Shown here: piece after piece, positions 6,201 to 11,279 of the stretch
Layout of the letters: every line of letters starts with the position of its first letter
Numbering within the stretch: position 1 is the first letter of the stretch
Source of the DNA: Gemmatimonadota bacterium
GTDB taxonomy: Bacteria; Gemmatimonadota; Gemmatimonadetes; Gemmatimonadales; GWC2-71-9
NCBI GenBank assembly: GCA_029862935.1
Contig: JAOTWK010000072.1
Coordinates: 1 to 11,279, forward strand
Length of the DNA: 11,279 bases
Direction of reading: 5' to 3'
Program-made: the position numbers and the translations under genes
Notes under the pieces: model-generated
Seen by the model: the letters and a program-made list of their open reading frames with translations, nothing else
Told to the model about the DNA's origin: nothing
Databases searched by the model: none

Positions 6201-6308
6201 TACGATCCGGAAGCCCACTCCGATGCTGGCCTCGGGTCGCGCGGCATCGATTATCTCAGCTACCCGCGCGCGCGCTCGTTCACGGCTGGCCTGCGGTTGT
6301 CGTTCTGA
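3231..6308 (+). CDS. SusC/RagA-family TonB-dependent outer-membrane transporter
   Basis: Outer-membrane channel that imports a bound nutrient using TonB energy, working with the SusD-type lipoprotein encoded next. Length 1025 residues, normal for the family. Residues 1-22 are the signal peptide (VTARKVILAILAGLFF, cleavage at LAA-Q). Residues 28-104 are a carboxypeptidase-regulatory-like beta-sandwich (GSITGRVVDG, GPDGTFTLTDVPAG). The TonB box region is DELVVTGYG (112-120). The plug domain carries the family hallmarks NDLIQGRIAGVQI (148-160), IRIRGGTS (173-180), PLYVIDGIPV (187-196) and ITVLKDAAAAAIYGTQGANGV (about 230-251). The remainder is beta-barrel, ending in an aromatic residue (GLRLSF), the usual outer-membrane assembly signal. 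Start is the GTG with GGGAGGG 7 nt upstream. A likely promoter is at 3030-3058. The substrate (glycan, peptide or other) cannot be told from the sequence. Confidence 0.96.
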   Translation: MTARKVILAILAGLFFTGPLAAQFQTGSITGRVVDGMTSEVIAGAVVTLEGTRRGTTTGPDGTFTLTDVPAGPQFVTARLIGYGPQTQEVTVTAGISTTVEFALPRQAVVMDELVVTGYGAQRRAAIAGSIGTVNADEANVGVTTNANDLIQGRIAGVQITQNHGEPGAGQQIRIRGGTSISASNDPLYVIDGIPVPNVATESSAFNAFGDPGLSRSPLNTLNPGDIESITVLKDAAAAAIYGTQGANGVILIETKQGQAGSTTFEYDGYVSVSQPSRKLDLLTGDEYRQYVQEQVTAGNLLPASLAALGTANTDWEGEITRSAITHNHNVAFSGGTASTQYRASLNYMSQEGVALSSGLERFQGRLNATHFAWDDRLQLRLNMSASHVDNDYLPFEDTGGFDGGLFQNMVQFNPTQPVMVTDPTTSVVSFYELGGGALAVRNPVAMAEQIADVSGTTRVLGNVRAQVDIVPNVLSGQLIVGVDRSESTRREYYPANSPVGAEWNGLARQVSRELTTTTLQGLITYSERFGDEHEFSAVGGYEFADFNEDSFGAETRDFLTDAFSFDNLSAGAAAQVPFSNVVDSRLIGFFSRVSYGYRDRYFINAVVRRDGSSKFGADNKWSTFPAVAVSWRMSEENFMIDGPFSELKLRAGWGKQGNEAVPAYASLLLLAPGGDNYPFGDTKTVGVAPTRASNPALKWEETTQWNVGIDYGLSDNRISGSFDYYIKNTTDLLLSVAVPQPAVQAERLENIGKVRNKGLEATLDALVANRANMTWRAGIVFAAEKNEVVDLGGRTFITSGFVSGQGQSGQTSQRILPGFALGTFYGLEYVGISSSGQQEFNDYDVDGNLVGTTTSPGADDFVVIGDANPDFTLGFRSQMTWGSFDASFIARWEQGRDVFNNTALVHASKSNVKQGKNILRSGLDETDESIDEPAIYSSRWIEDGSFLRLQNITIGYTFELPGLLTGGRNNTARVYAAADNLLMLTGYTGYDPEAHSDAGLGSRGIDYLSYPRARSFTAGLRLSF

Positions 6309-6325
6309 TGCGGGCGCGACTTTCC

Positions 6326-6343
6326 TGGGCCCATGCCGGCCCA
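6326..6343 (+). other. Short hairpin between susC and susD
   Basis: TGGGCC pairs with GGCCCA around a 6-nt loop in the 80-bp gap between the two genes. There is no T-run, so it is not a terminator. It might affect mRNA processing or the ratio of the two products; chance is also possible in GC-rich DNA. Confidence 0.25.
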
Positions 6344-6388
6344 AATGGCGAAGAGAGCAAGTGCGAACCTTGTAACGGTCGGGAGAAC

Positions 6389-7984
6389 ATGAAGAGATCA
6401 CGTATCCAGTACTCGGTGAGAGGGCGCCGCCTCACGCGGCTGCTGCTGGCCCCAGCCCTCGCAGTAGTTGTGTTGCTGCAGGGCTGCACGGACCTGGAGG
6501 AGTCACCGACGAGCGTCATCACGCCGGAGAACTTCTTCCGAACCGAGCAGGAAGTGCTCGGGAGTTTGGCGTCCGTGTACGGGAGGCTGCGCGAAACGCA
6601 ATGGGGTTACTACAACCTGAGCTCGATCACGGCGGACGAGCAGATCGTGCCCACGCGCGGCAGCGACTGGTTTGACAACGGGCGGTGGCTCGAGATTCAT
6701 CGCCAGACCTGGACGCCGACCAGTACGTCGGCACTCGACGATATGAATGGCACGTGGAACGTTCTGTTCGAGGGTATCGCGCGGGCCAACGTCCTGCTGG
6801 CGGCGCTGGAAGACCTGACCGTGCCGGATCAGGCAACCATCGTGGCGGAGCTTCGCACACTGCGGGCGTTCTACTACTTCATGCTGATGGACCTGTTTGG
6901 TGGCGTGCCGATCGTGGATAACACGGAGCTCATTGCACGGCCGAAGAACACACGCGCCGAAGTGTTCCAGTTCATCGATACCGAGCTCAATGCGGCCCGC
7001 GCAGACCTGCCTGCCTCTTGGCCGGCGGATCAGAATGGTCGTATGACACAGGGGGCGGCCGACGTCATCCTAGCGGACATGTACCTGAACGCCGCGGTGT
7101 TCCAAACGGACGCGCCCAGCGCGACGAGCTATAACTCGTGCACCACCGTGCAGATAGGCACCCAGACTGCGTGCGAGGCCGCCATCGCAGTAGCCGATCG
7201 CGTCTTGAACTCGGGGCAGTACAGCCTGGCCAGCGAAGGCAACTGGCGCTCGAATTTCGAGGCTGACAACTCCAGTTCGCTTGAGAACATCCTGGTTGTC
7301 AAGAACACGAATGAGGCGGGCGCGAACCTGGGGCTCAACTTGGTGATGCGGGTGTTGCACTACGAACAATTCAATCCTACGCCGTGGAACGGCTTTGCGG
7401 CCTTGGCCGAGACATACAATGCGTTTGACGCGGACGACGAGCGCCGCGAGATTTTCCTCCAAGGACCGCAGACGAATTTCGACACCGGCGACCCCGTGTG
7501 TGAACGGCCAGGGTGCGCCCAGGGAGGCACGCCACTGAGCTTCACGGTGGACATCATCGACGAGACGCAGGCCGGCGAGGCTGAAGGCACACGGATCGTC
7601 AAGTTCTCGCCGGACCCGAACCACACCGCCGAGCACAACGGCAACGACTTCGTGTACTTCCGTCTGGCCGACATCTGGATGATCAAGGCGGAGGCGGAGC
7701 TCGAGCAGGGAGTTGGGGATCCGCTCGGCATTCTCAACACGCTCCGCGCCAGGGTCTTCGAGCCCGACGAGCCGCTGACCAGCGTGGACCGAGACGTGAT
7801 CTTGCAGGAGCGGCTGTTCGAGTTCACTGGCGAAGCGAAGCGGCGCCGGGATCTCATCCGGCACGGAAAGTTCACGGATCCGTGGTCGTTCAAGCCGCAG
7901 ACAGAAGCGTTCCGCGTCTTGATGCCGATTCCGCAGCCGCAGCTCGACGCCAACCCGGAGCTCACGCAGAACCCCGGGTACTAA
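6389..7984 (+). CDS. SusD/RagB-family nutrient-binding outer-membrane lipoprotein
   Basis: Surface lipoprotein that caps the SusC channel and captures its substrate. Length 531 residues. It has a lipoprotein signal with basic N-terminus RGRRLTR, a hydrophobic core and lipobox LQGC; Cys33 is the predicted lipidation site. The N-terminal TPR-like part includes LASVYGRLRE (60-69) and IARANVLLAALE (130-141). It also has the family hallmark ELRTLRAFYYFMLMDLFGGV (about 154-173). The C-terminal part has YFRLADIWMIKAEAELEQG (from 423), LQERLFEFTGEAKRRRDLIR and the classic ending LMPIPQPQLDANPELTQNPGY in two adjoining blocks. The start at 6389 is chosen because it places the lipobox correctly and has GGGAG (6381-6385) just upstream, though at short spacing. 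An ATG at 6308 overlapping the susC stop would bury the signal. It lies 80 bp after susC and is surely co-transcribed with it. Confidence 0.96.
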   Translation: MKRSRIQYSVRGRRLTRLLLAPALAVVVLLQGCTDLEESPTSVITPENFFRTEQEVLGSLASVYGRLRETQWGYYNLSSITADEQIVPTRGSDWFDNGRWLEIHRQTWTPTSTSALDDMNGTWNVLFEGIARANVLLAALEDLTVPDQATIVAELRTLRAFYYFMLMDLFGGVPIVDNTELIARPKNTRAEVFQFIDTELNAARADLPASWPADQNGRMTQGAADVILADMYLNAAVFQTDAPSATSYNSCTTVQIGTQTACEAAIAVADRVLNSGQYSLASEGNWRSNFEADNSSSLENILVVKNTNEAGANLGLNLVMRVLHYEQFNPTPWNGFAALAETYNAFDADDERREIFLQGPQTNFDTGDPVCERPGCAQGGTPLSFTVDIIDETQAGEAEGTRIVKFSPDPNHTAEHNGNDFVYFRLADIWMIKAEAELEQGVGDPLGILNTLRARVFEPDEPLTSVDRDVILQERLFEFTGEAKRRRDLIRHGKFTDPWSFKPQTEAFRVLMPIPQPQLDANPELTQNPGY

Positions 7985-7989
7985 TCCCA

Positions 7990-8005
7990 GGGAGCTTCGG
8001 TTCCC
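7990..8005 (+). other. Small cUUCGg hairpin after the susD stop
   Basis: GGGAGC-TTCG-GTTCCC folds into a 6-bp stem (one G-U) closed by the very stable C(UUCG)G tetraloop, 6 nt after the stop codon. No T-run follows. It may protect the mRNA 3' end together with the larger hairpin at 8018-8054. Confidence 0.4.
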
Positions 8006-8017
8006 GACCGTGATATT

Positions 8018-8054
8018 GCTATAGCCTGGCCTCCGTACGAGGCCAGGCTATAGC
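8018..8054 (+). terminator. Strong 16-bp perfect hairpin, probable terminator after susD
   Basis: GCTATAGCCTGGCCTC (8018-8033) pairs perfectly with 8039-8054 around the loop CGTAC. Only a short CTTT follows (8055-8059 region), so it is a weak-tail terminator or an attenuator. It separates the susC-susD unit from the large lipoprotein gene at 8111. Confidence 0.6.
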
Positions 8055-8110
8055 GCTTTACGGAGGTTCCTGCGTACGTTTCGCCCTCCGGACATTCCCG
8101 GTCCCACGAC

Positions 8111-11100
8111 ATGACCATGGTATCGCACGCCAGACTCGGGCCTTTGCTTGCCGCGACGTGCCTGTTCGCCGCCTGCTCCGGCGCCGACAGATCCGCCCCT
8201 GACGCTGCGCTGCGTGAGGCGCCAGCGGCCGGTGACCAGCTCTTCAGCCCACTTCCCTCTGCCTATACTGGGGTCCGTTTCGAAAACCGCCTCGCCGATA
8301 CTCGCGAGCTGAATGTCTTCACATACCGCAACTTCTACAACGGCGCTGGCGTGGCCCTCGGGGACCTCACTGGCGACGGGCTGCCCGAGCTCCTGCTTAC
8401 GTCGAATCTCGACGCGAATCGGCTGTACTTGAACTTGGGGGAGTTCCGCTTTCGGGACGTGACCGAGGAGGCAGGGACTGCAGGGAAGGGATTCTGGGCG
8501 ACCGGGGTCACGTTCGTGGATCTCAACGCCGATGGATGGCTCGACATCTACGTCTGTTATGCTGGGGCGGCAGAGGGTGAACGCCGCGCCAACGAGCTCT
8601 ACATCCATCAAGGGCTCGACGAAGACGGGGTGCCCACGTTCAAGGAGATGGCGTCCGCATACGGCATTGCGGACCAAGGCTATGCGACGCATGCTGCGTT
8701 TTTCGATTACGATCGCGACGGGCAACTCGATCTGTATCTGGTCAACAACTCGCCCAGGCCCGTCTCGAGCTTCGGGCTCAAGAATATCCGCGACGTGCGC
8801 CACGCATTCGGAGGGGACAAACTCTATCGCAACCTGGGCGGACGCTTGGTCGACGTGAGCGAGGCGGCCGGGATCTACGGAAGCGAGATCGCCTTTGGCT
8901 TGGGCGTTGCCGTCGGTGACGTGAATCGCGACCGCTGGCCTGACATCTACGTTTCGAACGACTTCTTCGAGCGGGACTATCTGTACATCAACAACAGCGA
9001 CGGGACCTTTACCGAACTGCTCGACCGGCAAATGCCCTACATCAGCATTTCGTCCATGGGGCTGGACATTGCCGACGTCGATAACGACGGATGGCTGGAC
9101 GTCTACGTGAACGACATGCTGCCGGAGGACGACTATCGGTTGAAGACAACCTCCTCGTTCGAGAGCTGGGACGGCTATCAAGCGATGCTGAGGAACGACT
9201 ATCATCATCAGTTCATGCGCAACATGCTCCAGCTCAACAACGGCAACGGCACGTTCAGCGACATCGGGCAGATGGCGGGCGTGGCGCGCACGGACTGGAG
9301 CTGGAGCGCGCTGATTGCAGACTTCGATCTGGACGGCCGCAAGGATATCCACGTCACGAACGGCATCCTCCGGGACGTGACGTCCCAGGACTACATCGCC
9401 TTCCTGGCGAGGGACGAGACGATGCGCGCAGCGGTATTGGGCGAGCGGGTCGATTTTATGGAACTCATCGACCCGATGAGTTCGACGATGCTGCCCAACT
9501 ACGCGTTTCGGAACGACGGGCACCTGACCTTCTCCAATGCGGGCGCAGCATGGGGCCTGAACACGCTGAGCTTTTCCAGTGGTGCGGCCTACGGTGATCT
9601 GGACGGCGACGGTGCGCTCGATCTGGTCGTGAACAACGTCAACCAAGAGGCCTTCATCTATCGGAACAACGCGCGGGCCTTGCTGGACAACCGGTACCTC
9701 CAGATCCGACTCGAAGGAGAAGGTGCGAACCGCTTCGGTATCGGGGCAACGGTCGCGCTTCGAGCGGGTGAGCAAATGTTCTTTCAGGAACTCATGCCTT
9801 CGCGCGGGTTCCAGTCGAGTGTGGACTATACCCTGACTTTCGGCGTCGGTAAGCTCGATACCATCCAGTCCGTGACGGTCGAGTGGGCGGACGGGCGGGT
9901 CAGCGTACTAACGGACGTCACGACGAACCAACGTGTGACGCTGCGACAGTCGGAAGCGCCTGCTCGGGACGCCCCGGCGCCACGGCCCTTCACGCCAATG
10001 TTCAAGGACGTCACAGACAGCATTGGGCTGGAATTCGTCCATCGGGAAAACGAATTCGTCGATTTTCGCCGCCAACCACTCTTGCCGAAGCTGCTCTCGC
10101 GGGAAGGGCCGTTCATGGCCGTCGCCGACGTCAACGGCGACGCTCTGGACGACGCGTATATTGGCGGCGCCAAGGATCAACCGGGTCAGCTCCTCATGCA
10201 ACAGCGGTCCGGTAGGTTCGTTGTCAGCAACGCGGAGCTGTTCGAGCGGGACCAGGTATCGGAAGATCTCGGGGCGGTATTCTTCGATGCGACCGGCGAC
10301 GGGAGCCCGGACCTCTATGTGGTGAGCGGCGGCAACGAGTTTTCGGATCTGGCACCGGCCCTCCAGGACCGGCTCTACGTGAACGACGGCCGTGGCAACT
10401 TCCAGAAAGCGCAGGGTCACCTGCCACTCATGAGTAACAGCGGGTCGCGGGCGACAGCCGCTGATTTCGATGGCGACGGCGACCTCGATCTCTTCGTGGG
10501 CGGCAGAGTCGTTCCCGGACGCTACGGGGGCGACCCCAAGAGCATGCTGCTCGAGAACGACGGCAGTGGTCGCTTTCGCGATGTCACCCAACAGGCCGCG
10601 CCCGATCTCGTCCGCGTCGGCATGGTTACCGACGCTGTGTGGAACGATGTGGACGGTGACAACCGGGTGGACCTCGTGCTGGTCGGCGAGTGGATGCCGA
10701 TGACCGTGTTTCGTAATGCGGGATCGGGGAAGCTCGAGCCCATGGGCGTTCGCGGTCTGGAACGGAGCCACGGCTGGTGGAACCGGATCGTCGCGGGCGA
10801 CTTCACGGGTGACGGGCTGACGGACTTCGTCGTTGGCAACCTGGGGCTCAACACGCGCCTGCGCGCTTCCGAGAACGAGCCGCTCACAATGCATGTCGCG
10901 GATTTCGATCGGAACGGGTTCATCGAGCAGGTCGTATCACAGTACAGCGACGGCGTCAGCTATCCTCTCGCGCTGCGCGACGAGCTCTTCAGGGCGCTTC
11001 CGAACCTTCGGGAGCGCTACCCCGATTACGTGAGCTACGCCGGGCAGACCGTGAACGATATCTTCACGCCGAAAGAGCTGGCGGGCGCGCTCGTGAAACA

Positions 11101-11279
11101 GGCGGATACGTTTGCCACCACACTGGCGCGCAACAACGGCGACGGTTCCTTCACGCTAGCGCCGCTCCCGCGGGAGGCGCAGGTGGCCCCCGCGTACGGA
11201 CTGCTGCCCGCCGACCTCGACGGGGACGGGACTCTCGACCTGCTCCTCGCCGGGAATTTCGACGGTGTCGAGCCCAGAA
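8111..11279 (+). CDS. VCBS/FG-GAP repeat lipoprotein with ASPIC/UnbV domain, 3' end outside the window
   Basis: Large exported protein open to the window end, at least 1056 residues; relatives next to SusC/SusD pairs are about 1100-1200, so little is missing. The N-terminus MTMVSHARLGPLLAATCLFAAC has a lipobox-like FAAC (Cys22). At least 14 calcium-binding-type DxDxDGxxDxxV motifs mark beta-propeller blades, beginning near residues 85, 137, 199, 270, 322, 404, 496, 673, 726, 785, 846, 897, 931 and 1035. The fourth (DVNRDR), eighth (DVNGDA) and thirteenth (DFDRNG) are imperfect. An ASPIC/UnbV-type domain (RFGIGATVALRAG to NQRVTLRQ) spans about 540-613 and separates two propeller halves. The ribosome binding site is weak, so the start (8111 or ATG 8117) is less certain. 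By position it probably belongs with the SusC/SusD system as a surface or periplasmic partner, for example in binding or adhesion; the exact role is unknown. Confidence 0.92.
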   Translation, partial: MTMVSHARLGPLLAATCLFAACSGADRSAPDAALREAPAAGDQLFSPLPSAYTGVRFENRLADTRELNVFTYRNFYNGAGVALGDLTGDGLPELLLTSNLDANRLYLNLGEFRFRDVTEEAGTAGKGFWATGVTFVDLNADGWLDIYVCYAGAAEGERRANELYIHQGLDEDGVPTFKEMASAYGIADQGYATHAAFFDYDRDGQLDLYLVNNSPRPVSSFGLKNIRDVRHAFGGDKLYRNLGGRLVDVSEAAGIYGSEIAFGLGVAVGDVNRDRWPDIYVSNDFFERDYLYINNSDGTFTELLDRQMPYISISSMGLDIADVDNDGWLDVYVNDMLPEDDYRLKTTSSFESWDGYQAMLRNDYHHQFMRNMLQLNNGNGTFSDIGQMAGVARTDWSWSALIADFDLDGRKDIHVTNGILRDVTSQDYIAFLARDETMRAAVLGERVDFMELIDPMSSTMLPNYAFRNDGHLTFSNAGAAWGLNTLSFSSGAAYGDLDGDGALDLVVNNVNQEAFIYRNNARALLDNRYLQIRLEGEGANRFGIGATVALRAGEQMFFQELMPSRGFQSSVDYTLTFGVGKLDTIQSVTVEWADGRVSVLTDVTTNQRVTLRQSEAPARDAPAPRPFTPMFKDVTDSIGLEFVHRENEFVDFRRQPLLPKLLSREGPFMAVADVNGDALDDAYIGGAKDQPGQLLMQQRSGRFVVSNAELFERDQVSEDLGAVFFDATGDGSPDLYVVSGGNEFSDLAPALQDRLYVNDGRGNFQKAQGHLPLMSNSGSRATAADFDGDGDLDLFVGGRVVPGRYGGDPKSMLLENDGSGRFRDVTQQAAPDLVRVGMVTDAVWNDVDGDNRVDLVLVGEWMPMTVFRNAGSGKLEPMGVRGLERSHGWWNRIVAGDFTGDGLTDFVVGNLGLNTRLRASENEPLTMHVADFDRNGFIEQVVSQYSDGVSYPLALRDELFRALPNLRERYPDYVSYAGQTVNDIFTPKELAGALVKQADTFATTLARNNGDGSFTLAPLPREAQVAPAYGLLPADLDGDGTLDLLLAGNFDGVEPR

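Noticed and set aside
6308..6388. Upstream start for susD at the ATG overlapping the susC stop
   Set aside because: It would place the lipoprotein signal about 27 residues inside the protein; the ATG at 6389 gives a normal signal peptide.
4050..6401. Long minus-strand open frame of 783 codons opposite susC
   Set aside because: It is antisense to an unmistakable SusC gene, is rich in Arg and His, lacks domains, and is explained by GC-rich codon bias.
8048..9775. Minus-strand open frame of 575 codons, and a similar one at 9908-10894
   Set aside because: Both lie opposite the VCBS/UnbV gene and have the repetitive V-D-V composition expected from antisense reading of DxDxDG repeats.

Overview
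The window looks like a GC-rich bacterial chromosome segment, most likely from Gemmatimonadota or a similar soil or sediment phylum. It carries a SusC/SusD pair, which is best known from Bacteroidota. However, the genes have clear GGAGG-type ribosome binding sites, and the susC upstream region has a perfect TTGACA -35 hexamer. Both features are atypical for Bacteroidota. The phylum assignment is inference; no marker gene is present.

Left part (1-1758): two tandem c-type cytochrome genes built from a repeated module of about 95 residues (CxxCH, then a MWNH-type block, then a DLIAFLY-type block). The first gene is cut by the window edge. The second has a Sec signal peptide and three in-frame heme modules. 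A fourth module, CLGCH and onward, sits in the -1 frame directly behind (1516-1758). One missing base near 1514-1516 would explain this, so the gene is either frameshifted or the assembly has an error.

Middle part (1759-3230): a gene-poor stretch. It holds a good tRNA-Ser(GGA) gene on the minus strand and an exact array of 22 tandem 21-bp units. It also holds a second, degenerate tRNA-Ser-like locus on the minus strand, which shares 34 identical bp and a similar promoter layout with the first. A short putative secreted Cys-rich protein overlaps that relic on the opposite strand. The array stays open as heptapeptide repeats. Much of the variation within repeat classes falls at third codon positions of the plus frame, which hints at past or present translation.

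Right part (3231-11279): a nutrient-uptake locus in one direction. It runs SusC/RagA TonB-dependent porin, SusD/RagB surface lipoprotein, a strong 16-bp hairpin, then a very large VCBS/FG-GAP and ASPIC/UnbV lipoprotein that runs off the window end. SusC and SusD should form the usual outer-membrane channel with substrate-binding lid. The third protein is probably an exported partner, but its substrate cannot be read from the sequence. Long minus-strand open frames over these genes are GC-rich shadows and were not annotated.
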